Below the pieces are notes generated by a model. The model worked only from the letters and a program-made list of their open reading frames with translations. It made no database searches and had not been told where the DNA came from. Below are positions 13,561 to 27,620 of a stretch of DNA of 64,000 nucleotides, one piece after another; the first letter of the stretch is position 1; the number at the start of each line of letters is the position of its first letter. Made by a program: the position numbers and the translations under genes. Source of the DNA: Pegoplata infirma (Eukaryota > Arthropoda > Insecta > Diptera > Anthomyiidae); contig OY992537.1 of the NCBI GenBank assembly GCA_963921195.1, positions 148,855,841 to 148,919,840 of the forward strand, written 5' to 3'.

Positions 13561-16500
13561 TACAACTTTATCATTTTTGAAAAAATAAATTTTTTTAAAA
13601 ATTTAAAATCGAGCAATCTCTTTTATTCTATTTAAACTTTATTGAAAAAGATTTAAATTCGTGCAAAGGCATTTGAAATCGAAATAATGGTAACCTTGAT
13701 ATAGCCATTTCAAGTTATTACAAGTAACCCGAAAATATTTTTGATATGAATGCATAAATATCTGTTAATACTAGTCCGATAGTCTTAATTTTTTGCTGTC
13801 ATGATAAAGCTAATATACTTATGCATTCTAGTTTTTATAGATTCAAAATCGGATCATTATTTACCGAGTTATAGCAATTTAAAAATGAGGGTCTACAAAA
13901 AACCTTAAATAATGGGTTTCTCATAAAAATGAAAAAAAAAACTTTGCATAAATGCATATATCTCTGTAAGTACCAGCCCGATTGTCTCACATTTGGTTCC
14001 AGAGGAAAGATAAAGTCTCAATATTTTATTTTTTTGTTATTTTGACAAAATCGGAGCAATAGTTGCAGAGATACAGCCGTTGAAAGTAAAAGGTCTCCAG
14101 ACTACGAAAAATTACAAGTTTATCATTTTTGAAAAAATAAATTTTTTTAAAAATTTAAAATCGAGCAATCTCTTTTATTCTAATTAAACTTTATTGAAAA
14201 AGATTTAAATTCGTGCAAAGGCATTTGAAATTGATATAATGGTAACCTTGATATAGCCATTTCAAGTTATTACAAGTAACCCGAAAATATTTTTGATATG
14301 AATGCATAAATATCTGTTAATACTAGTCCGATAGTCTTAATTTTTTTCGTTCATGATAAAGCTAATATACTTTTGCATTCTAGTTTTTATAGAGTCAAAA
14401 TCGGATCATTATTTACCGAGTTATAGCAATTTAAAAATGAAGGTCTCCAAGAAACCTTAAATAATGGGTTTCTCATAAAAATGAAAAAAAAACTTTGAAT
14501 AAATGCATATATCTCTGTAAGTACCAGCCCGATTGCCTCACATTTGGTTCCAGAGGAAAGATAAAGTCTCAATCTTTTACTTTTTTGTTATTTTGACAAA
14601 ATCGGAGCAATAGTTGCAGAGATACAGCCGTTGAAAGTAAAAGGTCTCCAGACTACGAAAAATTACAAGTTTATAATTTTTGAAAAAATAAATTTTTTTA
14701 AAAATTTAAAATCGAGCAATCTCTTTTATTCTAATTAAACTTTATTGAAAAAGATTTAAATTCGTGCAAAGGCATTTGAAATCGATATAATGGTAACCTT
14801 GATATAGCCATTTCAAATTATTACAAGTAACCCGAAAATATTTTTGATATGAATGCATAAATATCTGTTAATACTAGTCCGATAGTCTTAATTTTTTTCT
14901 GTCATGATAAAGCTAATATACTAATGCATTCTAGTTTTTATAGAGTCAAAATCGGATCATTATTTACCGAGTTATAGCAATTTAAAAATGAGGGTCTCCA
15001 AGAAACCTTAAATAATGGGTTTCTCATAAAAATAAAAAAAAAACTTTGCATAAATGCATATATCTCTGTAAGTACCAGCCCGATTGCCTCACATTTGGTT
15101 CCAGAGGAAAGATAAAGTCTCAATCTTTTATTTTTTTATTATTTTGACAAAATCGGAGCAATAGTTGCAGAGATACAGCCGTTGAAAGTAAAAGGTCTCC
15201 AGACTACGAAAAATTACAACTTTATCATTTTTGAAAAAATAAATTTTTTTAAAAATTTAAAATCGAGCAATCTCTTTTATTCTATTTAAACTTTATTGAA
15301 AAAGATTTAAATTCGTGGAAAGGCATTTGAAATCGAAATAATGGTAACCTTGATATAGCCATTTCAAGTTATTACAAGTAACCCGAAAATATTTTTGATA
15401 TGAATGCATAAATATCTGTTAATACTAGTCCGATAGTCTTAATTTTTTGCTGTCATGATAAAGCTAATATACTTATGCATTCTAGTTTTTATAGAGTCAA
15501 AATCGGATCATTATTTACCGAGTTATAGCAATTTAAAAATGAGGGTCTACAAAAAACCTTAAATAATGGGTTTCTCATAAAAATGAAAAAAAAACTTTGC
15601 ATAAATGCATATATCTCTGTAAGTACCAGCCCGATTGTCTCACATTTGGTTCCAGAGGAAAGATAAAGTCTCAATATTTTATTTTTTTGTTATTTTGACA
15701 AAATCGGAGCAATAGTTGCAGAGATACAGCCGTTGAAAGTAAAAGGTCTCCAGACTACGAAAAATTACAAGTTTATCATTTTTGAAAAAATAAATTTTTT
15801 TAAAAATTTAAAATCGAGCAATCTCTTTTATTCTAATTAAACTTTATTGAAAAAGATTTAAATTCGTGCAAAGGCATTTGAAATTGATATAATGGTAACC
15901 TTGATATAGCCATTTCAAGTTATTACAAGTAACCCGAAAATATTTTTGATATGAATGCATAAATATCTGTTAATACTAGTCCGATAGTCTTAATTTTTTT
16001 CTGTCATGATAAAGCTAATATACTTTTGCATTCTAGTTTTTATAGAGTCAAAATCGGATCATTATTTACCGAGTTATAGCAATTTAAAAATGAAGGTCTC
16101 CAAGAAACCTTAAATAATGGGTTTCTCATAAAAATGAAAAAAAAAACTTTGAATAAATGCATATATCTCTGTAAGTACCAGCCCGATTGCCTCACATTTG
16201 GTTCCAGAGGAAAGATAAAGTCTCAATATTTTATTTTTTTGTTATTTTGACAAAATCGGAGCAATAGTTGCAGAGATACAGCCGTTGAAAGTAAAAGGTC
16301 TCCAGACTACGAAAAATTACAAGTTTATAATTTTTGAAAAAATAAATTTTTTTAAAAATTTAAAATCGAGCAATCTCTTTTATTCTAATTAAACTTTATT
16401 GAAAAAGATTTAAATTCGTGCAAAGGCATTTGAAATCGATATAATGGTAACCTTGATATAGCCATTTCAAATTATTACAAGTAACCCGAAAATATTTTTG

Positions 16501-16868
16501 ATATGAATGCATAAATATCTGTTAATACTAGTCCGATAGTCTTAATTTTTTTCTGTCATGATAAAGCTAATATACTAATGCATTCTAGTTTTTATAGAGT
16601 CAAAATCGGATCATTATTTACCGAGTTATAGCAATTTAAAAATGAGGGTCTCCAAGAAACCTTAAATAATGGGTTTCTCATAAAAATAAAAAAAAAACTT
16701 TGCATAAATGCATATATCTCTGTAAGTACCAGCCCGATTGCCTCACATTTGGTTCCAGAGGAAAGATAAAGTCTCAATCTTTTATTTTTTTGTTATTTTG
16801 ACAAAATGGGAGCAATAGTTGCAGAGATACAGCCGTTGAAAGTAAAAGATCTCCAGACTACGAAAAAT
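13561..16868. repeat. Tandem duplication of a 3-monomer block (1654 bp x 2)
   Basis: Private variants recur at a fixed offset of about 1654 bp: tacaactttatc (13561, 15215), gtctacaaaaaacc (13892, 15546), acttttgcattc (14369, 16023), aaaatgaaggtctcc (14436, 16091), tcaaattattac (14812, 16468) and atactaatgcattc (14921, 16573). This is a higher-order unit of three monomers, copied once. Block edges are approximate. Confidence 0.75.
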
Positions 16869-19779
16869 TACAAGTTTATCATTTTGAAAAAATAAATTTT
16901 TTTAAAAATTTAAAATCGAGCAATCTCTTTTATTCTATTTAAACTTTATTGAAAAAAATTTAAATTCGTGCAAAGGCATTTGAAATCGAAATAATGGTAA
17001 CCTTGATATAGCCATTTCAAGTTATTACAAGTAACCCGAAAATATTTTTGATATGAATGCATAAATATCTGTTAATACTAGTCCGATAGTCTTAATTTTT
17101 TTCTGTCATGATAAAGCTAATATTCTTATGCCTTCTAGTTTTTATAGAGTCAAAATCGGATCATTATTTACTGAGTTATAGCAATTTAAAAATGAGGGTC
17201 TCCAAAAAACCTTAAATAATGGGTTTCTCATAAAAATGAAAAATAAACTTTGCATAAATGCATATATCTCTGTAAGTACCAGCCCGATTGTCTCACATTT
17301 GGTTCCAGAGGAAAGATAAAGTCTCAATCTTTTATTTTTTTGTTATTTTGACAAAATCGGAGCAATAGTTGCAGAGATACAGCCGTTGAAAGTAAAAGGT
17401 CTCCAGACTACGAAAAATTACAACTTTATCATTTTTGAAAAAATAAATTTTTTTAAAAATTTAAAATCGAGCAATCTCTTTTATTCTATTTAAACTTTAT
17501 TGAAAAAGATTTAAATTCGTGCAAAGGCATTTGAAATCGAAATAATGGTAACCTTGATATAGCCATTTCAAGTTATTACAAGTAACCCGAAAATATTTTT
17601 GATATGAATGCATAAATATCTCTTAATACTAGTCCGATAGTCTTAATTTTTTGCTGTCATGATAAAGCTAATATACTTATGCATTCTAGTTTTTATAGAG
17701 TCAAAATCGGATCATTATTTACCGAGTTATAGCAATTTAAAAATGAGGGTCTCCAAAAAACCTTAAATAATGGGTTTCTCATAAAAATGAAAAAAAAACT
17801 TTGCATAAATGCATATATCTCTGTAAGTACCAGCCCGATTGTCTCACATTTGGTTCCAGAGGAAAGATAAAGTCTTAATCTTTTATTTTTTTGTTATTTT
17901 GAGAAAATCGGAGCAATAGTTGCAGAGATACAGCCGTTGAAAGTAAAAGGTCTCCAGACTACGAAAAATTACAAGTTTATCATTTTTGAAAAAATAAATT
18001 TTTTTAAAAATTTAAAATCGAGCAATCTCTTTTATTCGAATTAAACTTTATTGAAAAAGATTTAAATTCGTGCAAGGCATTTGAAATCGATATAATGGTA
18101 ACCTTGATATAGCCATTTCAAGTTATTACAAGTAACCCGAAAATATTTTTGATATGAATGCATAAATATCTGTTAATACTAGTCCGATAGTCTTAATTTT
18201 TTTCTGTCATGATAAAGCTAATATACTTATGCATTCTAATTTTTATGGAGTCAAAATCGGATCATTATTTACCGAGTTATAGCAATTTAAAAATGAGGGT
18301 CTCCAAAAAACCTTAAATAATGGGTTTCTCATAAAAATAAAAAAAAAACTTTGCATAAATGCATATATCTCTGTAAGTACCAGCCCGATTGTCTCACATT
18401 TGGTTCCAGAGGAAAGATAAAGTCTCAATCTTTTATTTTTTGTTATTTTGACAAAATCGGAGCAATAGTTGCAGAGATACAGCCGTTGAAAGTAAAAGGT
18501 CTCCAGACTACGAAAAATTAAAAGTTTATCATTTTTGAAAAAATAAATTTTTTTAAAAATTTAAAATCGAGCAATCTCTTTTATTCTAATTAAACTTTAT
18601 TGAAAAAGATTTAAATTCGTGCAAAGGCATTTGAAATTGATATAATGGTAACCTTGATATAGCCATTTCAAGTTATTACAAGTAACCCGAAAATATTTTT
18701 GATATGAATGCATAAATATCTGTTAATACTAGTCCGATAGTCTTAATTTTTTTCTGTCATGATAAAGCTAATATACTTATGCATTCTAGTTTTTATAGAG
18801 TCAAAATCGGATCATTATTTACCGAGTTATAGCAATTTAAAAATGAGGGTCTCCAAGAAACCTTAAATAATGGGTTTCTCATAAAAATAAAAAAAAAACT
18901 TTGCATAAATGCATATATCTCTGTAAGTACCAGCCCGATTGCCTCACATTTGGTTCCAGAGGAAAGATAAAGTCTCAATCTTTTATTTTTTTTGTTATTT
19001 TGACAAAATCGGAGCAATAGTTGCAGAGATACAGCCGTTGAAAGTAAAAGGTCTCCAGACTACGAAAAATTACAAGTTTATCATTTTTGAAAAAAAAAAA
19101 TTTTTTAAAAATTTAAAATCGAGCAATCTCTTTTATTCTATTTAAACTTTATTGAAAAAGATTTAAATTCGTGCAAAGGCATTAGAAAACGATAGAATGG
19201 TAACCTTGATATAGCCATTTCAAGTTATTACAAGTAACCCGAAAATATTTTTGATATGAATGCATAAATATCTGTTAATACTAGTCTGATAGTCTTAAAT
19301 TTTTTCTGTCATGATAAAGCTAATATACTTATGCATTCTAGTTTTTATAGAGTCAAAATCGCATCATTATTTACCGAGTTATAGCAATTTAAAAATGAGG
19401 GTCTCCAAAAAACCTTAAATAATGGGTTTCTCATAAAAATGAAAAAAAAACTTTGCAAAAATGCATATATCTCTGTAAGTACCAGCCCGATTGTCTCACA
19501 TTTGGTTCCAGAGGAAAGATAAAGTCTCAATCTTTTATTTTTTTGTTATTTTGACAAAATCGGAGCAATAGTTGCAGAGATACAGCCGTTGAAAGTAAAA
19601 GGTCTCCAGACTACGAAAAATTACAAGTTTATCATTTTTGAAAAAATAAATTTTTTTAAAAATTTAAAATCGAGCAATCTCTTTTATTCTAATTAAACTT
19701 TATTGAAAAAGATTTAAATTCGTGCAAAGGCATTTGAAATTGATATAATGGTAACCTTGATATAGCCATTTCAAGTTAT

Positions 19780-19800
19780 TACAAGTAAAATCGGAGCAAT
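19780..19800. other. Satellite deletion junction, about 318 bp lost
   Basis: The monomer runs to ttattacaagtaa and continues as aatcggagcaatag, skipping the end of subunit C and all of subunit B. The interval between flanking equivalent positions (19345 to 21231) is 1886 bp, about 318 bp short of four monomers. The breakpoints share only one or two A residues. Downstream copies resume normal spacing. Confidence 0.9.
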
Positions 19801-22800
19801 AGTTGCAGAGATACAGCCGTTGAAAGTAAAAGGTCTCCAGACTACGAAAAATTACAAGTTTATCATTTTTGAAAAAATAAATTTTTTTAAAAACTTAAAA
19901 TCGAGCAATCTCTTTTATTCTAATTAAACTTTATTGAAAAAGATTCAAATTCGTGCAAAGGCATTTGAAATCGATATAATGGTAACCTTGATATAGCCAT
20001 TTCAAGTTATTACAAGTAACCCGAAAATATTTTTGATATGAATGCATAAATATCTGTTAATACTAGTCCGATAGTCTTAATTTTTTTCTGTCATGATAAA
20101 GCTAATATACTTATGCATTCTAGTTTTTATAGAGTCAAAATCGGATCATTATTTACCGAGTTATAGCAATTTAAAAATGAGGGTCTCCAAGAAACCTTAA
20201 ATAATGGGTTTCTCATAAAAATAAAAAAAAAAACTTTGCATAAATGCATATATCTCTGTAAGTACCAGCCCGATTGCCTCACATTTGGTTCCAGAGGAAA
20301 GATAAAGTCTCAATCTTTTATTTTTTTGTTATTTTGACAAAATCGGAGCAATAGTTGCAGAGATACAGCCGTTGAAAGTAAAAGGTCTCCAGACTACGAA
20401 AAATTACAAGTTTATCATTTTGAAAAAATAAATTTTTTTAAAAATTTAAAATCAAGCAATCTCTTTTATTCTATTTAAACTTTATTGAAAAAAATTTAAA
20501 TTCGTGCAAAGGCATTTGAAATCGAAATAATGGTAACCTTGATATAGCCATTTCAAGTTATTACAAGTAACCCGAAAATATTTTTGATATGAATGCATAA
20601 ATATCTGTTAATACTAGTCCGATAGTCTTAATTTTTTGCTGTCATGATAAAGCTAATATACTTATGCATTCTAGTTTTTATAGAGTCAAAATCGGATCAT
20701 TATTTACCGAGTTATAGCAATTTAAAAATGAGGGTCTCCAAAAAACCTTAAATAATGGGTTTCTCATAAAAATTAAAAAAAAAAACTTTGCATAAATGCA
20801 TATATCTCTGTAAGTACCAGCCCGATTGTCTCACATTTGGTTCCAGAGGAAAGATAAAGTCTTAATCTTTTATTTTTTTGTTATTTTGACAAAATCGGAG
20901 CAATAGTTGCAGAGATACAGCCGTTGAAAGTAAAAGGTCTCCAGACTACGAAAAATTACAAGTTTATCATTTTTGAAAAAATAAATTTTTTTAAAAATTT
21001 TAAATCGAGCAATCTCTTTTATTCTAATTAAACTTTATTGAAAAAGATTTAAATTCGTGCAAAGGCATTTGAAATCGATATAATGGTAACCTTGATATAG
21101 CCATTTCAAGTTATTACAAGTAACCCGAAAATATTTTTGATATGAATGCATAAATATCTGTTAATACTAGTCCGATAGTCTTAATTTTTTTCTGTCATGA
21201 TAAAGCTAATATACTTATGCATTCTAGTTTTTATAGAGTCAAAATCGGATCATTATTTACCGAGTTATAGCAATTTAAAAATGAGGGTCTCCAAGAAACC
21301 TTAAATAATGGGTTTCTCATAAAAATGAAAAATAAACTTTGCATAAATGCATATATCTCTGTAAGTACCAGCCCGATTGTCTCACATTTGGTTCCAGAGG
21401 AAAGATAAAGTCTCAATCTTTTATTTTTTTGTTATTTTGACAAAATCGGAGCAATAGTTGCAGAGATACAGCCGTTGAAAGTAAAAGGTCTCCAGACTAC
21501 GAAAAATTACAAGTTTATCATTTTTGAAAAAAAAAAATTTTTTAAAAATTTAAAATCGAGCAATCTCTTTTATTCTATTTAAACTTTATTAAAAAAGATT
21601 CAAATTCGTGCAAAGGCATTTGAAAGCGATATAATGGTAACCTTGATATAGCCATTTCAAGTTATTACAAGTAACCCGAAAATATTTTTGATATGAATGC
21701 ATAAATATCTGTTAATACTAGTCTGATAGTCTTAATTTTTTTCTGTCATGATAAAGCTAATATACTTATGCATTCTAATTTTTATAGAGTCAAAATCGGA
21801 TCATTATTTACCGAGTTATAGCAATTTAAAAATGAGGGTCTCCAAAAAACCTTAAGTAATGGGTTTCTCATAAAAATGAAAAAAAAAAAAACTTTGCATA
21901 AATGCATATATCTCTGTAAGTACCAGCCCGATTGTCTCACATTTGGTTCCAGAGGAAAGATAAAGTCTCAATCTTTTATTTTTTTGTTATTTTGACAAAA
22001 TCGGAACAATAGTTGCAGAGATACAGCCGTTGAAAGTAAAAGGTCTCCAGACTACGAAAAATTACAAGTTTATCATTTTTGAAAAAATAAATTTTTTTAA
22101 AAATTTAAAATCGAGCAATCTCTTTTATTCTATTTAAACTTTATTGAAAAAGATTTAAATTCGTGCAAAGGCATTAGAAAACGATAGAATGGTAACCTTG
22201 ATATAGCCATTTCAAGTTATTACAAGTAACCCGAAAATATTTTTGATATGAATGCATAAATATCTGTTAATACTAGTCCGATAGTCTTAATTTTTTTCTG
22301 TCATGATAAAGCTAATATTCTTATGCCTTCTAGTTTTTATAGAGTCAAAATCGGATCATTATTTACCGAGTTATAGCAATTTAAAAACGAGGGTCTCCAA
22401 AAAACCTTAAATAATGGGTTTCTCATAAAAATGAAAAAAAAACTTTGCATAAATGCATATATCTCTGTAAGTACCAGCCCGATTGTCTCACATTTGGTTC
22501 CAGAGGAAAGATAAAGTCTCAATCTTTTATTTTTTTTGTTATTTTGACAAAATCGGAGCAATAGTTGCAGAGATACAGCCGTTGAAAGTAAAAGGTCTCC
22601 AGACTACGAAAAATTACAAGTTTATCATTTTTGAAAAAATAATTTTTATAAAATGAGGGTCTCCAAGAAACCTTAAATAATGGGTTTCTTATAAAAATAA
22701 AAAAAAAACTTTGCATAAATGCATATATCTCTGTAAGTACCAGCCCGATTGCCTCACATTTGGTTCCAGAGGAAAGATAAAGTCTCAATATTTTATTTTT

Positions 22801-24900
22801 TTGTTATTTTGACAAAATCGGAGCAATAGTTGCAGAGATACAGCCGTTGAAAGTAAAAGGTCTCCAGACTACGAAAAATTACAAGTTTATCATTTTTGAA
22901 AAAATAAATTTTTTTAAAAACTTAAAATCGAGCAATCTCTTTTATTCTAATTAAACTTTATTGAAAAAGATTCAAATTCGTGCAAAGGCATTTGAAATCG
23001 ATATAATGGTAACCTTGATATAGCCATTTCAAGTTATTACAAGTAACCCGAAACTATTTTTGATATGAATGCATAAATATCTGTTAATACTAGCCCGATA
23101 GTCTTAATTTTTTTCTGTCATGATAAAGCTAATATACTTATGCATTCTAGTTTTTATAGAGTCAAAATCGGATCATTATTTACCGAGTTATAGCAATTTA
23201 AAAATGAGGGTCTCCAAGAAACCTTAAATAATGGGATTCTCATAAAAATAAAAAAAAAACTTTGCATAAATGCATATATCTCTGTAAGTACCAGCCCGAT
23301 TGCCTCACATTTGGTTCCAGAGGAAAGATAAAGTCTCAATCTTTTATTTTTTTGTTATTTTGACAAAATCGGAGCAATAGTTGCAGAGATACAGCCGTTG
23401 AAAGTAAAAGGTCTCCAGACTACGAAAAATTACAAGTTTATCATTTTGAAAAAATAATTTTTTTTAAAAATTTAAAATCAAGCAATCTCTTTTATTCTAT
23501 TTAAACTTTATTGAAAAAAATTTAAATTCGTGCAAAGGCATTTGAAATCGAAATAATGGTAACCTTGATATAGCCATTTCAAGTTATTACAAGTAACCCG
23601 AAAATATTTTTGATATGAATGCATAAATATCTGTTAATACTAGTCCGATAGTCTTAATTTTTTTCTGTCATGATAAAGCTAATATACTTTTGCATTCTAG
23701 TTTTTATAGAGTCAAAATCGGATCATTATTTACCGAGTTATAGCAATTTAAAAATGAGGGTCTCCAAAAAACCTTAAATAATGGGTTTCTCATAAAAATG
23801 AAAAAAAAACTTTGCATAAATGCATATATCTCTGTAAGTACCAGCCCGATTGTCTCACATTTGGTTCCAGAGGAAAGATAAAGTCTTAATCTTTTATTTT
23901 TTTGTTATTTTGACAAAATCGGAGCAATAGTTGCAGAGATACAGCCGTTGAAAGTAAAAGGTCTCCAGACTACGAAAAATTACAAGTTTATCATTTTTGA
24001 AAAAATAAATTTTTTTAAAAATTTAAAATCGAGCAATCTCTTTTATTCTATTTAAACTTTATTGGAAAAGATTTAAATTCGTGCAAAGGCATTTGAAAGC
24101 GATATAATGGTAACCTTGATATAGCCATTTCAAGTTATTACAAGTAACCCGAAAATATTTTTGATATGAATGCATAAATATCTGTTAATACTAGTCTGAT
24201 AGTCTTAATTTTTTTCTGTCATGATAAAGCTAATATACTTATGCATTCTAATTTTTATAGAGTCAAAATCGGATCATTATTTACCGAGTTATAGCAATTT
24301 AAAAATGAGGGTCTCCAAAAAACCTTAAGTAATGGGTTTCTCATAAAAATGAAAAAAAAAAAACTTTGCATAAATGCATATATCTCTGTAAGTACCAGCC
24401 CGATTGTCTCACATTTGGTTCCAGAGGAAAGATAAAGTCTCAATCTTTTATTTTTTTGTTATTTTGACAAAATCGGAACAATAGTTGCAGAGATACAGCC
24501 GTTGAAAGTAAAAGGTCTCCAGACTACGAAAAATTACAAGTTTATCATTTTTGAAAAAATAAATTTTTTTAAAAATTTAAAATCGAGCAATCTCTTTTAT
24601 TCTATTTAAACTTTATTGAAAAAGATTTAAATTCGTGCAAAGGCATTAGAAAACGATAGAATGGTAACCTTGATATAGCCATTTCAAGTTATTACAAGTA
24701 ACCCGAAAATATTTTTGATATGAATGCATAAATATCTGTTAATACTAGTCCGATAGTCTTAATTTTTTTCTGTCATGATAAAGCTAATATACTTATGCCT
24801 TCTAGTATTTATAGAGTCAAAATCGGACCATTATTTACCGAGTTATAGCAATTTAAAAACGAGGGTCTCCAAAAAACCTTAAATAATGGGTTTCTCATAA
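19789..24900. repeat. Overlapping duplicated multi-monomer blocks
   Basis: Rare variants recur at multi-monomer offsets across a shortened monomer. At about +2471 bp: cttaagtaatggg (21852, 24323), atcggaacaatag (22002, 24474) and aaaaacgagggtc (22385, 24856). At about +3027 bp: aaacttaaaatcg (19889, 22918), gattcaaattcg (19943, 22971) and atcaagcaatc (20451, 23477). Both offsets equal whole monomers minus about 285 bp, the size of the deletion at 22650. Exact edges cannot be fixed by eye. Confidence 0.6.
22640..22665. other. Satellite deletion junction, about 285 bp lost
   Basis: Subunit A reaches tttttgaaaaaataattttt and then jumps to taaaatgagggtctccaaga, which belongs to subunit B. Equivalent positions at 22337 and 23154 are 817 bp apart instead of about 1102. 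The junction lies in A/T runs, so strand slippage or unequal exchange at homopolymers is a reasonable origin. Confidence 0.9.
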
Positions 24901-27620
24901 AAATGAAAAAAAAAACTTTGCATAAATGCATATATCTCTGTAAGTACCAGCCCGATTGTCTCACATTTGGTTCCAGAGGAAAGATAAAGTCTCAATCTTT
25001 TATTTTTTTGTTATTTTGACAAAATCGGAGCAATAGTTGCAGAGATACAGCCGTTGAAAGTAAAAGGTCTCCAGACTACGAAAAATTACAAGTTTATCAT
25101 TTTTGAAAAAATAATTTTTTTTAAAAATTTAAAATCGAGCAATCTTTTTTATTCGAATTAAACTTTATTGAAAAAGATTTAAATTCGTGCAAAGGCATTT
25201 GAAATCGATATAATGGTAACCTTGATATAGCCATTTCAAGTTATTACAAGTAACCCGAAAATATTTTTGATATGAATGCATAAATATCTGTTAATACTAG
25301 TCCGATAGTCTTAATTTTTTTCTGTCATGATAAAGCTAATATACTTATGCATTCTAATTTTTATAGAGTCAAAATCGGATCATTATTTACCGAGTTATAG
25401 CAATTTAAAAATGAGGGTCTCCAAAAAACCTTAAATAATGGGTTTCTCATAAAAATGAAAAAAAAAACTTTGCATAAATGCATATATCTCTGTAAGTACC
25501 AGCCCGATTGTCTCACATTTGGTTCCAGAGGAAAGATAAAGTCTCAATCTTTTACTTTTTTGTTATTTTGACAAAATCGGAGCAATAGTTGCAGAGATAC
25601 AGCCGTTGAAAGTAAAAGGTCTCCAGACTACGAAAAATTACAAGTTTATCATTTTTGAAAAAATAAATTTTTTTAAAAATTTAAAATCGAGCAATCTCTT
25701 TTATTCTAATTAAACTTTATTGAAAAAGATTTAAATTCGTGCAAAGGCATTTGAAATTGATATAATGGTAACCTTGATATAGCCATTTCAAGTTATTACA
25801 AGTAACCCGAAAATATTTTTGATATGAATGCATAAATATCTGTTAATACTAGTCCGATAGTCTTAATTTTTTTCTGTCATGATAAAGCTAATATACTTAT
25901 GCATTCTAGTTTTTATAGAGTCAAAATCGGATCATTATTTACCGAGTTATAGCAATTTAAAAATGAGGGTCTCCAAGAAACCTTTAATAATGTGTTTCTC
26001 ATAAAAATGAAAAAAAAAAACTTTGAATAAATGCATATATCTCTGTAAGTACCAGCCCGATTGCCTCACATTTGGTTCCAGAGGAAAGATAAAGTCTCAA
26101 TATTTTATTTTGTTGTTATTTTGACAAAATCGGAGCAATAGTTGCAGAGATACAGCCGTTGAAAGTAAAAGGTCTCCAGACTACGAAAAATTACAAGTTT
26201 ATCATTTTTGAAAAAACAAATTTTTTTAAAAATTTAAAATCGAGCAATCTCTTTTATTCTAATTAAACTTTATTGAAAAAGATTTAAATTCGTGCAAAGG
26301 CATTTGAAATCGATATAATGGTAACCTTGATATAGCCATTTCAAGTTATTACAAGTAACCCGAAAATATTTTTGATATGAATGCATAAATATCTGTTAAT
26401 ACTAGTCCGATAGTCTTAATTTTTTTCTGTCATGATAAAGCTAATATACTTATGCATTCTAATTTTTATAGAGTCAAAATCGGATCATTATTTACCGAGT
26501 TATAGCAATTTAAAAATGAGGGTCTCCAAGAAACCTTAAATAATGGGTTTCTCATAAAAATAAAAAAAAAACTTTGCATAAATGCATATATCTCTGTAAG
26601 TACCAGCCCGATTGCCTCACATTTGGTTCCAGAGGAAAGATAAAGTCTCAATCTTTTATTTTTTTGTTATTTTGACAAAATCGGAGCAATAGTTGCAGAG
26701 TTACAGCCGTTGAAAGTAAAAGGTCTCCAGACTACGAAAAATTACAAGTTTATCATTTTTGAAAAAAAAATTTTTTTTTAAAATTTAAAATCGAGCAATC
26801 TCTTTTATTCTATTTAAACTTTATTGAAAAAGATTTAAATTCGTGCAAAGGCATTAGAAAACGATAGAATGGTAACCTTGATATAGCCATTTCAAGTTAT
26901 TACAAGTAACCCGAAAATATTTTTGATATGAATGCATAAATATCTGTTAATACTAGTCTGATAGTCTTAAATTTTTTCTGTCATGATAAAGCTAATATAC
27001 TTATGCATTCTAGTTTTTATAGAGTCAAAATCGCATCATTATTTACCGAGTTATAGCAATTTAAAAATGAGGGTCTCCAAAAAACCTTAAATAATGGGTT
27101 TCTCATAAAAATGAAAAAAAAAAACTTTGCATAAATGCATATATCTCTGTAAGTACCAGCCCGAATGTCTCACATTTGGTTCCAGAGGAAAGATAAAGTC
27201 TCAATCTTTTATTTTTTTGTTATTTTGACAAAATCGGAGCAACAGTTGCAGAGATACAGCCGTTGAAAGTAAAAGGTCTCCAGACTACGAAAAATTACAA
27301 GTTTATCATTTTTGAAAAAATAATTTTTTTTAAAAATTTAAAATCGAGCAATCTCTTTTATTCTAATTAAACTTTATTGAAAAAGATTTAAATTCGTGCA
27401 AAGGCATTTGAAATTGATATAATGGTAACCTTGATATAGCCATTTCAAGTTATTACAAGTAACCCGAAAATATTTTTGATATGAATGCATAAATATCTGT
27501 TAATACTAGTCCGATAGTCTTAATTTTTTTCTGTCATGATAAAGCTAATATACTTATGCATTCTAGTTTTTATAGAGTCAAAATCGGATCATTATTTACC
27601 GAGTTATAGCAATTTAAAAA

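Larger units (their letters stand above)
6727..27620. repeat. 551-bp satellite array, segment 2
   Basis: About 38 monomers in the same orientation and phase as segment 1. Several monomer classes alternate, recognisable by the subunit C word (tcgatataatgg, ttgatataatgg, gcgatataatgg, tcgaaataatgg, aacgatagaatgg) and by linked variants (cgcatcatt versus cggatcatt; gcctcac versus gtctcac; gaataaatgc versus gcataaatgc). Two monomers are shortened by internal deletions near 19789 and 22650. A three-monomer duplication lies at about 13.56-16.87 kb. No gene is visible. Confidence 0.97.
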
